Shown: positions 36,303 through 49,560, numbered from the stretch's first letter. The stretch: DNA of 64,000 nucleotides from Symsagittifera roscoffensis (GCF_963678635.1 NC_087066.1:64176282-64240281); one strand, 5' to 3'. Translations and numbers: made by a program. The notes: generated by a model not told the origin, from the sequence alone.

Positions 36303-39300
36303 AAATTTTTTCTGTTGCTTTTAGCCTGGATATTGAAAATAAGTATGTCGCCAGTTAGGCGGACTGGTTTACTGTCTTGCCTTAAAAAGCAGACAGCGCG
36401 GCGACAAAGCCCCCAGTACTTTTGCGATCCCTCGAAAGATTTTGAATTTTTAAATAAGTAACGCAGGTGCAACACTGATAAAGTGCCCTGATCTTCTATA
36501 TTAATGGTTTTTTATAATAAAAAATGAATAAGTTGCAAATGTCAATTTCATCAAAAATATGAAGAAAAAGGGGAAATGAAGTTTGAAGCCTAGACTGCAG
36601 GTGCAGATTTGTCTCAGCCAAATAGCTGAGAAACAAATCAACCTGAATCTTCGGATTTTTTTTACTTCCCCCACTCGCTCAGTCGAGTGGAATTATTTTA
36701 CTTTTTTATTTATCACTAATTTTTCATTAAACAAAAAATACTTTTGAAAAAATATATAACCTTCCAGAACTGACAAAGGTAAGATTTCAATGTTTTCCTT
36801 TTACTTAAATTAATGATATTAAGCTAAATAACCCAAACCTATTTTGGTATTTAAGACAGTTGTTCATCCATTTATAACTCTTTTATACTCAATTAATCAA
36901 CACTTTTAATTTATCTGTTTATATAACTATCATTTTAATTTTAGGACCAGATCGACTATAATCTATGATATAATTTAACTTAGACTTATAACTTTAGTTA
37001 CTAAGAAAAACCAAGGAATCTAACAAACGACCCCACGTCTCTCTTAGTAAAAGATTTTTTTTTTTAATAATCCACTCCGATGGAAAAACCTTTTATGTAT
37101 AATTTTCATAAATAAAAATTGAATGATAAGCTTTTTTTGCTCAATTTTCTTTGCGCAAAAAAAATGTTTTCTAAAACTAAAAAGCACAAACAACGTTATT
37201 AAGTTTAAAATAGCCGTAGAACTATTTCAGGAACGTTTTGAAAATTTTAGTTTCCATTGTGATAAAAAAACTTCTTTTAAAAAAACTCAACTATAAGAAA
37301 AACGCAGAAAAAATTTCACGTTTAAAATGTCTTAAAAATTATTTCTAAGACTAGTTTGAAAACTTAAGTTCAGTGAAAAAAAAGCTTACTATAGTATTTT
37401 CCTTAATGAAATTTGTACAATAACTATTTTTTTCTCGGTTTTTCCAAGTGAAAAAAACTCATTCTTAACAAAAAACGACGTAATTACGCTTAACTACCCT
37501 TGAAACTACTTCTAAGTCTTTTTTGAAAAATTTAATTTTGGTTGAAAAAATGCGTTCAATAAATTTTTTTTTGAATGGAAACTGTACGATAAGCATTTTT
37601 CCATAGAGTCCGTGAAACGAATATTAATATAAGCGTTTTCTGTCTGTGTTGGTCAACATGGGTAGATAAACACAAACCTGCCACAAAGATATGATACAAC
37701 AACTGGCTCATAAAACACTGGTCACTCAAATTTGGCAGTCAGGAGCGGAACTAAGAATTTCATGAGATTTTAAAAAGTTTTCAAAAAATTTTGTAAACCT
37801 TCGTTTTGAGTTGCCTAAATTAACTTTTTGAGCTCTCACAAAGCACAACGAAGACCGTTCTTTGAAAAAATTACCTGCGCAAACCAAAAAAAAAACAGGC
37901 CATAAACTCAGTTTTGGGCATTTTTGCTTTTAGTTTTGCCAAAAAATGCCATTTTTTGCGCGTGCTTCTCCGTCAAATTTTAGTTAAAAATTACTGGATA
38001 AGTAGTATTTAAGTTTTTTTACAAGTATTTCTAGGAGAAAAATATGGAGTTGCACTCCAAATTAGCCTCAGCGTGCAGTTACAAGTCTAGGTGGAATCAT
38101 GTTTCTTACAATAATTCTTAAATAAGTAAAAAATAGCAATATCTTTGTTGTACAATGCAACAACGGAGAGCATTTTACACGTGAATGAGGAAAACTATCG
38201 TTTAAACTTGCAAGAAAAAGTTTTCATCTTATAACATTTTTTCGGGAACAATTTTTATAACTATGAAGACTTAGAATTTGTACGATAAGCTAATTTTCTG
38301 AAAATAACATAGTCCTGGATTTTTTCCCCATTTTTCAGGATAATTTTTGTTTCAAAAATGCTCAAAATTCCTAAGTCATTTGTATGGCGTGTTTGTTTAC
38401 GCTTTGATCAATGTCTTAGTAATAAAAAACTCAAACTTTGAAATGATCATCTTCGGAATCTTTTGGCAAAATATAAAAGTTTGATTTTTTCATATATCAT
38501 TTATGTAAAGCAACTCTTAGACAATTCAGGCCGTTTCCAATGCATTGTGAATGCAGTCAATCAAACTTTTGCTGACCATGGTTTTTTTTGTCGCTTGTGT
38601 TCGAATGCGAACATATAGTAAAAAAGATTGAGTTTTATAAAAAAAATTTGGTGTATGAAAAAATGCTAGTCACACAATTACCATACATATATAAAAAACA
38701 TATACAGCGAATTTGACATTTCATAGAGCTAATTTAAGCAAGCTGCAAACAATTAATTCATGATGCTGAAAATTTAATGCTATTTATTTATTTTTGGTGA
38801 ATTGTCCGAGTCTCTCAATTAAAATCGTTCATTATTAAAACGAGCAAACTGAAAAAAAAATATTATCAAACAAATTTCATGAATTTTTGCACAAACTGGT
38901 GTTGCCAAATTTGAAGAGTAGCTTTGTTGTTTGGGTATTGTTATTGTTTTATAATCCTAAAACTTGCAAAAAATTCTATCTTTTTTGTTTTCGCTAACAG
39001 CAAAAAAAATCATTCTAAAAAGATGTTTTGGTTAAAGGCAATCGTTGATCAAACGTGTTTGTCTTTTTAATTTAAACAGCGTATTTCAGTTCTGTACTGC
39101 TTCCTAAACTATTAAACCAGTTTCCTATAGCCCGGTGCTTAACAAAATATTCAGAATTCTAGAAAATTTTACTTTTTACTTTGACTTTTTCTTTGAAACC
39201 CTTCATTTCCTGATTCTTAAAAAGTTTCTACTTTTCTCAAAAAAATCTATTAATCAAAAACTCAAACTAACGAAAAATTTTTTAATTTTCCTGCAGCTTG

Positions 39301-40448
39301 GTTTTTGCAGCTTGTTTTTTTCTAAATTTAGCCGCTGCTAGTTTTTTGAAATAATTCCATCGAATCTAAGACAATCGATGTTGTAGGCTCGCATCGAAAA
39401 TAAATTAACATATTATCTTTTGCGGAGTCATGATTTATTTTTCGTTTTTTTTTGGATAAATAAATGTCAAATTGTTTCTGTGTAATACAATTTTGAATTG
39501 TAATGTCACCGGGATTAAAATTGTGACTTATGGGTCACTCAAAACCAGCAATTTTGTGTTAGTTTTATTCACATCCTTTGACAGATACAGATATTAGCCA
39601 ATAAAAATGTACACAAAAAACTGGCCTGAGTAGAAAAAATCAGAAAACAAATAAATTCTTTTTTGAGTTTCAGCGAAAAATTACGCAAAATTTGAAGTGG
39701 CTGCACCCCGTACCGAACAATTTCGTTGATTCTGGCGAGAAGTACTTAAAATTTAAACTGAATGTCTTACCAGAAATTCTGTTTGAAATGTTTAAATAAA
39801 GCTGGGGTACTTCAATTTACAAAAACTCCCGATAAGTCTCGAACTCGTGGCCTATCTTTGCTTAGACGGCTGTGGTAACATCTAGACCCATAACCTGATA
39901 TTTTCGATTAGTTTTAGCAACAAAACGCAAAGTAACACTTGTTATAACAAGTGTTAATTTGCATTGTTTTGCTACGGCTATTGTGTATACTCGAAGCATA
40001 TTTATCTTGTTGCGGTTGAGCAGTGAACTTGTAAATCAAGAAAAAATATTTTTCATTGTTAGATGAGAAATAATTAGTTTCAGTAAAAACAGTAACAAAA
40101 ATCAAAGTTGTGCAAGAAAAAACATTTGAATTTGATTAACATGTTACCAACGTTAGTTAAACGTAGAAACATTTGAAGCGTTCCAAAAAAAATTGATCCC
40201 ATATAAAATCTTCTAAAAAGATGATGAGTCACCTGGACAAGGTTACTAAAAAATGCACCAAATGAATTGCTCTGGCAACAGTTTTACTGATGCTTGATAG
40301 TCACCTATAGGTTGCCAGGAAAAATATAAACTGTTGAAAAAAGGTTTTCTAAAAAAGTCCGATTATTTTGTTCCTCTGTATGTCAAAAACTACTAAAATT
40401 TTGGTTAATTTCAAATTATGAAAAGCTTCACTTTTTATTAGAAGAAAA
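36303..40448. repeat. 4.44-kb tandem macro-repeat, unit 3 (300-bp deletion)
   Basis: Third copy. Relative to unit 2 it lacks about 300 bp corresponding to 35731-36030 (junction near 40170), and it is slightly more diverged after that point. The array ends at about 40448, exactly where the next unit head would start. Confidence 0.95.
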
Positions 40449-42342
40449 ATCATTAAGCAGATGAAAGAAAAGTTGTTGTGATCTTTTTTTTTTTTCAATC
40501 GAAAAAAAAAACAGCCCTAAACAATACAATATAGAGTATCAGATGACATTTTGATCTAAGATTATCATGCAAGTTCAATTTGTTCTCATTTCTCAGTTTT
40601 TTGTTTGGTTGAAGACTTATTTATTTTCCCTCTTTACTCTTTTTATGAACTAATCAGGTAATTTTTATGATTTATTTTATTGTTATTTGAAATCTTGTTT
40701 TGAATTGACTTGTTTTATATCAATAATAATCCAAAAACTTGTCATTATCATTTCAAAGAACAATCTGGAGTTTTGCAATGGTCGTTTCAATCATTTCAAT
40801 AATTGATACTTCCGGAAAAACAGTCAACATACAAAAGCAGTGAATCATATTTACGGAAAAACAGGAAAACAGACACTTTAGAGGAAAAAAATGACTAATC
40901 CATTCCAAAAATTTGAAAAATTGATCTGTTCCAAGACTAAACCATTTGAAAAACTAAACCATTTTAAACCATTTAATCAATTTTTGTTTTGGTTCAAAAT
41001 TATTGATCATTTCAGATTTTAACTATTCTATTGCAGTTGTTAGAGCAAATTTTGATAACGAAATCATGCAGATTTTCTTTTTGAAAAATTGAAGCAGAAA
41101 ATTCGAGGTACAAGAGTTGCAATAATTTTGGTTAACAATTGACATTTTGAAAGACTGTTGAAAGCAGGGTGCAGCTTACAAAAATTAATAATTTGGAATG
41201 CAGAAATTTTATGTAGAGATTTGAAGAAAAAAAATGCAAAAATATCAAATTGGTAAAAAGAGCTGACGCTTTTTAAAAATTAAAAAGAATCTGCAACAAG
41301 AGCATGAATTTATTAAAACTTTTTCAAATCATTTCAAAAAAGAGAAGCGATTGTGAAAAGTAAGGAAATGTTCCTGTAACTGGCAAAAAGTTAGCCAAGA
41401 AACGTTTGCAACAAGTTCAGAGAAAATTATTGATCTTTTATCACATGAACGAAAAATTTTGTGAGAAAATGAGAACATCCTAGATCCGGCCCTGCGCATG
41501 TTGATTAATTCTACTCACTTATATTGCTGTCCAAAATCTAAGATTCCTAGCTATGCTACTTGCCGAGCTGCATAATTTGTATATACGCTACTAATAGATG
41601 GTAATTAATAATTTTAAAAACTTTGTTTCGAAATTTACGTTCAAAAGAACCTTGCAGTTACAATTGATACAAAATCTTCAGATGTTTTCATCGGGCAGCA
41701 ACGAAGCCGATACAAATTTATTTTATTCTTGTGGAGCCGAAATAAAATTTTTACCCTATAAAACTTTGAAACTTCTTAAGTTCTGGTGTTTTAAGCCAGC
41801 CCTTCTGAAAACAAAAAGTTAGTTCTCTTATACGATACAAAACAAAAACATAGCCGCTGGGCCAGAAACCAAATCAAGATGAAACATTCGAGGCCATATG
41901 AGACTTCTAGACAAAAACCATTTTAAATCATAAATATTAAATTTTCATTACAGAAAAAAATGAACATTTTCAATTACAAAAAAATTGGTCGCAGCCCTAC
42001 ATAACGTGATGTGGGAAGAAATTGACAGAACAGCACACTTACATTAGGCCGTTAACTTTTTTGAAACCGAGTAGTTTTCGTTTGAACGAAAAACCAGTAG
42101 TTTTCAGACTCAATCACACTATTGGTGTCTCAGGTGTTAGCGTGCTAAAAGCAAGGGAACAGATATATATTATTAAACAAGCTTTTAAAACTACGATTCA
42201 ACCAATTCTGATAAACATGTTGTTAATCTGAAAAAAATCTCTGTTTAACAGAATTAAAGTTTTTGTTAATCACAACTTTGATTATTTTGATGGAGCAAAT
42301 TTTCAGATGAAACTTGTCAAAAAGGTAGATTAAATGGCTTTT

Positions 42343-42386
<44 letters not shown>

Positions 42387-42480
42387 TATCATCATGAAAA
42401 ACCTACTTTGACCAATTGTTTTGGCTACTTTGTGCACTAAAACAAAATAAAAAAGATGTGTTTTTTGGCGTTTCCCTATT
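40449..42480. other. AT-rich stretch, microsatellite only
   Basis: I see no exon with good splice sites. The plus-strand open frame at 41598-41822 has no recognisable feature. A (TC)n microsatellite lies at 42346-42382. Confidence 0.5.
42346..42382. repeat. (TC)n microsatellite
   Basis: About 18 uninterrupted TC dinucleotides. Confidence 0.98.
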
Positions 42481-42484
42481 CCAG

Positions 42485-42722
42485 GCTGTGTTATTTTGTT
42501 GAGCGAAGCCCTTTTTTGCGGCTCAAGGCCGGTTTATGCGTCTAGAAGTTTCACGTGGTACCACTATTGCAGCCGAAATTGGTCAGGCTGTGGTAGACCT
42601 GAAGCTAAAGGTCAAGTGAGAGCTCGTCCTCGCACACTATCATTGCCATGGCATGGGATCGATGACACGATCTGACGATTTCAGTGTAAGCGCCTTACCG
42701 CTATGCTAAGTGCCTCATCTTA
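42485..42722 (-). mobile_element. tRNA-derived SINE
   Basis: On the minus strand the head contains TAGCATAGCGGTAAGGCG (A-box, complement of 42693-42710), an anticodon-arm-like segment, and GTCATCGATCCCATG (B-box-like, complement of 42652-42666) at tRNA spacing. A GC-richer body of about 170 bp follows, down to about 42485. These are the internal RNA polymerase III promoter elements of a tRNA-derived short interspersed element. The stems are too degraded for a functional tRNA. Confidence 0.65.
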
Positions 42723-43216
42723 AAATATATTATAGTAGTATACCAAATGGCTATCTTTTGGGTGGTCAAGCGGTCGAGTTTCTGAGATGATTGTCTGCCT
42801 ATGATCCCTTATTGCTATGGCTGTTTCGGAAGTCCATTTTTTATGGCAAAATTGAGACAAACGCTGAACAGTTAGTTGAAGTAAAATTTTGGACATCATT
42901 TATTCGAAAAGATTATGATTGGGGTGTGTTTAAGTGTTACAGAAAAAAGCTCTGCGTATAAACTTATGCAAGCTCAAAAATAACCAGTAAGTCAAATTTT
43001 GAACATAAATATTGAGTCATTAAATTTGTTTCATCGTCAGTTCATATAAGCAGATAAAAGCACTCAGAAAAAAACTATTACTTTTTGTTTTCATATGAAA
43101 CTGCAAGCAAGTCTTCTTTTCACAAATCTTCATATTTTAACGGCTATAACTTTTGCTTTTAAGATCAATTTAGAAGTAATATTGGATGAAAAGTGCGGCT
43201 CCTTACTTCGACAACA

Positions 43217-44663
43217 ATGAACTTCTCTTCAGTGTTCTTGACAACAATTGGCTACTTCTCGATGTTGTACTTAAACGCCAATCAAGGTACGCCCTGAATC
43301 ATTCATAATTAGATTATTACTTTTAGTCGATGAACCCAAACAAACGCCTACCTTTTCCCTGATCACGAAAAATTGAAAAACTGCGAAATAAACTAATACA
43401 CAATTTATATTTTAAGATTATTTGTGAGGATCGGAATAATTTGCGATGCTTGCACAAAACACAGCAACATGCCATTCGCGTATTTTTTTTTTCAGAATAG
43501 GTTTGAAAATTAATCGTTTTGAATTTGGTTCTATGAGATTGCGTTTCAAATTGCGTTACTTTGTCCGCTCCACCATTTTCGACAAAATTAGTCGTAGTTT
43601 TAACCATGAGTCTTCAAATTAAATTTCAATCATTTAACGTGTAATTTATCATAAATGTTCTTGAAAAATCAAAAAGTAATTTAAAAAGTAAGCAAATTGT
43701 TGAGGGAAATAAAAAATCACACATGCCTACTTTTCAGTTTCCTTCTCAGATAGGTTCAATTCCGGGCAAGTTTTCGGTCAAATCTAACTCTGAACAAGTC
43801 ATCGACAGTCTTTCAAATGTAAATTATAATCTATGCGTTTGCTTAGAAAAAAAAGACCATCAGTGAAAATTTGCTCTCAACTTCTAGTTTCATAGATTAA
43901 TATATTTCTAAGTAGGCTCAAAAACAGTCCCTTTCTATTATAAAAACTGGAAGAATTTAAAAAAAAAACAATGTGTCTTTTTCAAACTGTGTCTTTTTCA
44001 TTGCTTTAGAGGTCACGCCTGATGAAGATTCAAACAAACTGGATGGTGATTTGCTTCTCAAAGTCATAATCATAATCGTAGCTGTATCTGCAGCATTTCT
44101 CGCCCTTCTCATTATCGCAGGAGTGGCCTTGTCCGCAGTGCACTTCTTCAAAAAGTACGTGCTCCTACACTTTCTTGGTTTGTATTTGGTTTATGCTCCG
44201 AGTTTTGGAGAAACTCAAGAACATTTATACTAAAGAAAACAGTAAAAACAGTGCTTGGATCAACCCTATAATTAACCCCCCTTCCCCCCCCCCCCCCCCC
44301 CCCTAGAATGCCCTCCCGAAGCATGTATTAAGACTGAAAATTGATTCTGCATAAAATATACATTTTATAAAATCACGCATATAAAATTAGTTTCTATATT
44401 TTTGTATGCGGAATTGAATTTGCATTGCTGAAAATTGCTTAGATTAATGTTTCAATTCAGCTTTTTTTTAAGTAAAACGCGTAATTTTGGATGAATATAA
44501 GCTGTTAGTTGTCAAAAGTTAGTTCATGAAAAATCCGTATTTTTCCCCCTAATTTGATTTGGGAGAAATTGTACTGTTGATCGCAGTACTTTAATGGAAT
44601 ATTTTCAGCGGCATGCACCTGGCGGCCAAGACAAATAAGAATGAATTCTTTGTCTGCTTCTAA
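43217..44663 (+). CDS. Small single-pass membrane protein (89 aa, 3 exons)
   Basis: The exons are 43217-43286, 44010-44154 and 44609-44663. The phases join exactly (1, then 2) and the acceptors are good (TTGCTTTAG, ATTTTCAG). The product starts MNFSSVFLTTIGYFSMLYLN, a likely signal peptide of about 22 residues. A short acidic ectodomain follows (EVTPDEDSNKLDGD), then a transmembrane helix at residues 42-70 (VIIIIVAVSAAFLALLIIAG), and the tail ends HLAAKTNKNEFFVCF before a TAA. I do not recognise the family. The tiny ectodomain and the long introns suggest that other exons may be used: exons with tyrosine motifs lie downstream on the same strand at 47318-48288, and the short third exon could be an alternative end. 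The helix contains no charged residue. Confidence 0.6.
44287..44303. repeat. Poly-C tract in a longer C-rich run
   Basis: An uninterrupted cytosine run, preceded by CCCCTT. It lies in the intron of the small membrane-protein gene and is likely variable in length. Confidence 0.95.
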
Positions 44664-44879
44664 AACTAATTGATTCGTAGTGAATTTACCCTGTGTAGTC
44701 GATATTATAAAAAAAAAGGAAAATAAAAAAAAACAGCAAGACTGCTCGTATATCAGGGCAAAGCCCTGAATGTTCCGACTGTCCCTTATTTATATCGAAA
44801 AGTTTTTGGGAAAAGAAAATATTGAAAACCTATACGTTTTGGACACTATCAACGTGTAAAAATTTGAGTCGTACGAAAT

Positions 44880-46985
44880 TAGTACGACCACAAATTGGCT
44901 AGCTTCAATTCAATTTGGAACGATTTTGTTGTGCGGGATAATTCGCCCGCATCAAAAATTCGCGTTACGCTCTCAGCAATATGAATAAATTCTTCAAAGC
45001 GCGCATAAAGTAGTCCAAAACACGGCCAATTTGGCAATTTTTAAACAGCCAGATTTTTACAAAAATAATCGGAGGTGAATTATCTTTTTACATTTGAACT
45101 CAGGAAGTCGATATCTTCAATGGGGTATAAAAAGTTTTTGTTTAAAATTTTTATTTCGATCAGCGAAAATTGACTGAATAAAAAAACCACACCGAGCATA
45201 AATATTCCGTTTTCTTCGAATGTCGGAACAAAAACAGAGAAAAGTTGGAGAAAACAAACAGATTGATCTCGGCAAAAATATGACCATTTATTTATTTTTA
45301 TAATACATATTATTTCATGTGATGACGAAGAGTCAAATTGAAACAAATGCAAGCAAATGTCCAAAACCAAGCACTATATTTGACCTGAAATTTCAAAAGG
45401 TTCTGAAAAAATCAAATACTGTTAGCAATGGCCTCATAGCCATCTGCTTCACCAGTTGCTATCTTTATCTTTTCAAAAAACATCCACATTTTGACAAAAT
45501 TATTGTTGAACAGGAAAAAATTAAAAGAAACCGTCCTATCAATAAGAATGGCCGCTTTTTAGGATCATCTTCATTTCATTTAAACAAATGAGGATTTAAA
45601 AGTTGAAACATACTTTCAGCAAAGAAAATTATAATTGAAAAGCTGCAAAAACAATTGCATTTGTACATGATTCGAAAGTGAGAACAGAATACAAAATCCT
45701 ACGACAAAGTTTTTTGATTCTAATATTTTGTGAATTTATCGTTTTTTAAATCTTCAGAACTTTTTGCCCTTTTGTTTCACAATGCGTGAGCTAAAATATA
45801 ATGTACAAAAATATAGATTCCCCTCCTTGTAACAAATCAATTATGGCAAATAAGCTTCTTCCAAACAATTTGGAACGATTTCTAAGACGGATTAAATCTC
45901 CGGTTACGCGTTAATAGCGCGAAATACATCGCGCGTTAACTGTCCTAAATTGGCCAAAATGGCATTCTTTAATATTTTTTCAAATTTAAGCTCAGAACAA
46001 CAATACCTTTCGAATGATATTTAAAAAATTGGTCAAAAATGGCTAGTTAAAAAGTCGAAATTTGTCTGAAGAAAATAAACCCACCCAAGCACAAATATTC
46101 CGTTACTTTCGTATCGAAAGTCGGAACAAAAATCTTTAAATATTCTATGGTTGCATATTTTCAAAGAGAAACGAAAATCTTTTTTAAAGAAATTTGCAAG
46201 ATAGTATAAACTCACGGAATACATAAATTTCTATCGTAACGCAATCGACAAAACCCTGGCTCCAAATTACTCAACAACATCATTTTCGACAAGTGAAGTG
46301 ATTATTAAGCCTTATATCGTTGATCAATTGAAAGAGCTTGGAAAACATTTACTTTCACAACTCAGTTCTATAACGATTGAAAAGGAGGGGTATACAGACA
46401 AATTTTCTAAAGATAACGTCAGCCAGTGTTTTTGTCAGCACTATTTTAAAAATGTCGAAGAATTATTACAAGCATGAACATTCAGGATCATCATAACAAG
46501 ACTGACTTTTGAGGTCTGTGGAGCAGTAATAACATGAAAAAATTAATTGTAATAGAAAAATGAACTTTTTTAGTTTGAGATTTTTTTATGAAACACTCCC
46601 CCACACGCCATATAATATACAAAATGTGATAGATTTCGCTCCTATTAGAAAAATCAATTACGGCGAACAGCCTGCTTCAACCAATTTGGAACGACTTCTA
46701 CGACGGATTAAATCTCTGCTTACGCGTTAACAGCGCAAAATGTATTGCGCGTCAATTGTCCTGAATTGGCCAAAACGGCGATCTTTAAACCCCCTTAACT
46801 TTACAAAGAATGATCCCAGATAAAATATTTTTTCAAATGTAACCTCAGCACAACAAAAACTTTTGAATGATATAAAAAAAATTCCGTCAAAAATGGCTAG
46901 TTAAAAAATCGAAATTTGTTTAAAGAAAGAAACCCACCCGAGCACAAATATTACTTTATTTTCATTACAAAAGTTGGAACAATAA
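44880..46985. repeat. Three diverged copies of a dispersed repeat
   Basis: Copies lie at about 44880-45250, 45840-46145 and 46655-46985 in the same orientation. They share CAATTTGGAACGA, GCGTTA(A/C)..GCGC and CTAGTTAAAAA(G/A)TCGAAATTTG. On the minus strand each ends with related peptides (ENGIFMLGVVF, SNGIFVLGWVYF, NKVIFVLGWVSF). This is probably a decayed mobile element. No terminal repeats were defined. Confidence 0.7.
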
Positions 46986-47117
46986 CTTCGCAAAAATTGG
47001 TTCAAATAATATATTACAAACTGCCTTTTAACCACGATTGTGGATAATATATCGATGTTTAATAAGTATGAGAAATTGATAACATATCGATGATTTGGGA
47101 TGATCAACACAATTTCA

Positions 47118-47317
47118 NNNNNNNNNNNNNNNNNNNNNNNNNNNNNNNNNNNNNNNNNNNNNNNNNNNNNNNNNNNNNNNNNNNNNNNNNNNNNNNNNNN
47201 NNNNNNNNNNNNNNNNNNNNNNNNNNNNNNNNNNNNNNNNNNNNNNNNNNNNNNNNNNNNNNNNNNNNNNNNNNNNNNNNNNNNNNNNNNNNNNNNNNNN
47301 NNNNNNNNNNNNNNNNN
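47118..47317. other. Assembly gap (200 N)
   Basis: Exactly 200 N. It hides the 5' part of the exon that ends at 47364. Confidence 0.99.
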
Positions 47318-48288
47318 AAGAAGAAGCAGACTTTGTTCATCATGCACCAATGGAGTTCTCCTCAGTAAATCCAATGAAGAATCCGTGAAGTGATACTATG
47401 AAAACAAAAACTGAGGTCACAGAACGGCGAACTCGAAAATTTGTGAGCAGGGTTGAGATTAATTATACAAATTTTTGAGTTTGCAGTCTGAAATGACATA
47501 AAACAAAACCCTTTGCTTTTGAGACTGGCGCTTTTTTATATATAGTTCATTGCATTAGAAATGTATATAAGTTAGCTTGAAAGCTAATATAGTGCTTAAA
47601 GTTGGATGTAAAATATTCTTCTTCATAAGATAGCAAATTTTTAACCAAATTATTTTGAATCATCATTGAGGGGTTTGTTTCATTGAAAATTTTCATATGG
47701 ATTATGCACACATATGTTTTTTTTTCTAGGAATCCGCATTTAATTATCAAATTGATTGAGTTGAAAAAAGTGTTAGTAAAAGACAACTAGCAAGAATATA
47801 CATTGACAACTGAAACTTTCTCCAACTCGCTCAAAGAACCCAACGATAACAACAATGCACTGGAAAACATACCATAGGCAGACAGTAGCATCCAAAAAGA
47901 CCAGCAACAAAAGTTCTATGAGATTCAGCACTTAAGCGAATTAAAACTCGACAAAGGTTTTCAAAAATATTTAGTTTTCGTGCAGTATGCTGCAGTAGCT
48001 CCACCGTCGACCAGTGAGTTGGATTATGTACACATTTTAGCATCTCGACGCCCTAAAGAAGTGATTAATTTTTCTAGGCTAGAGGTGGGAACGAACAACT
48101 ATGCCACGTGAGTCTGTTTATTTCTTCCCAATTTTAATTAACTGCCTCAATGAAAGTTCGTAGGTCATCAATTGTGACATCACATTAGGGTATTTTCAGT
48201 CTTGATTTGTATTCCAAAAAAATCAAGAACGGTGCCTCAGAGTTCAGAAAACTAAATCTCAATAGTTGCGGTTTTCAGACATAATTAG
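47318..48288 (+). CDS. Exons of a tyrosine-motif cytoplasmic tail
   Basis: Three exon pieces fit together. 47318-47364 (start lost in the gap) encodes EEADFVHHAPMEFSS and ends in phase 0 at GTAAAT. 47878-48107 encodes 76 residues and leaves at GTGAGT. 48279-48288 adds the end of a threonine codon, H, N and a TAG stop behind GCGGTTTTCAG. The middle exon contains FVQYAAVAPP and ELDYVHILA, both fitting the (I/V/L/S)xYxx(I/V/L) ITIM consensus, plus FYEIQHL and TNNYATHN. ITIMs recruit SH2 phosphatases in inhibitory receptors of animals. The exons lie on the same strand as the membrane-protein gene at 43217 and could be its longer tail or a separate gene. Just before 47878 the same frame continues upstream but meets a TAG, so the acceptor at 47876-47877 is inferred. 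Confidence 0.42.
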
Positions 48289-49560
48289 ACAAAATTTGAG
48301 TAAAAGATGGCCTCCAAATTCAACTATACTTACTTTTTTAATATTTTACACAGACGCAAAGCGGACCTTTGCATCACTTGCGATACTACAAGAAGAGAAT
48401 TACAAGCTAGCAGGCAGGAAAAGAAAGGAGATTTACTCAGTTCAAAGAAAACAAAAATTGATCGAAAAACCTCAACTAAACAAGGATAACTGGTTACTGT
48501 GCAAATAGCACAGAATGTTCTGACCATAGTCATAAAAATCACAACAAAAATTTTTCAACTTACTGTCGTTTTTTTAAGCGGGGTGTGATAAAAGAGCTGA
48601 ACAAAAAAAACGGGCCACTAGGTATATTCGATATTCGACAGTCATAGCAAAATAAGCAAATTGAAAACTATTTTTGTAGAAAAACTATCAATTTTTTTCA
48701 GGTTTTGCGGTTTTTTGAAAAGTTTGATTCCAAAAATGCAGTAAAATACTCAAAGTGAACAGACGATACTCAAATAAAATTAAACTCTTACGTTTTAAAT
48801 TAAAAACATTGTAGTCTTTTAAGCAATTGAAATAAGACTGCTCACTCGCTTTAATCGCTCGAAATAGGATGAAAAATCAAAAATTTCAGACAGCTTTTGC
48901 TTGACACCAGGAACATTCGTTTTGAATCACAAATGTTCAAATCACAAATGTAAGGGCTTTTTTTTTGATAAATCACTCAACCCAGTCCGATGATTATTTG
49001 TGGTACCTGATTTTTCTTGGAAAAAAAAGAAAAAAAACAAGAAAAAAAAATGAAACACCCGAAAACATTTTTCTCCCAGTTTTCAATAATCGGAACACAA
49101 ATTTCAAACAGTGCCTAGAATGATATTCTATTTGCGGAAACATGTTCAATAACACATTTGTCGGCGTTTAATGAAAATTCAAAAACAATCATCAAGCGAA
49201 AATAAAATTGCTGTCATGAAATTCTATTGTTACTATTTTAACAATTTGTGTGATCAAGAGGAAAAATATACTTCTCTGGAAAAATAAAAAATTAGTTCAC
49301 TAAGCCCATAAATAGTAAGCCGATACCACTTATGCCGCAAAAATTTTTATGCGAAAAAAAAACGAAGAGAAAAAATATGAGGTCAAGGTTAGAATAATTA
49401 CCAATTTCAGGAGTAATTGAAAACATTTAAAAAAATTACAAAGAAAAATGCATACAGCAAAAAATCTAAGAAGTGGCAACTAAGCCAAAAAAAACATAAG
49501 CAAACAAATAATAAGTCGACAGTTTCTTTGAAACGAAACATTTCCCGTTTGAAAAAAAAA
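48289..49560. other. Intergenic stretch with hairpin-rich remnants
   Basis: Around 48352-48395, GCAAAGCGGACCTTTGC-like sequence followed by ATCACTTGCGATAC resembles 55905-55940 (CGAAGCGGAGCTTCGCAACA). Both are small hairpins from a shared repeat. The open frames on both strands here have no splice support and I see no gene. Confidence 0.4.

Noticed and set aside
43740-43825. Candidate exon FPSQIGSIPGKFSVK between exons 1 and 2 of the small membrane-protein gene
   Set aside because: Its open frame does not match the phase of exon 1, and skipping it joins exons 1 and 2 perfectly.
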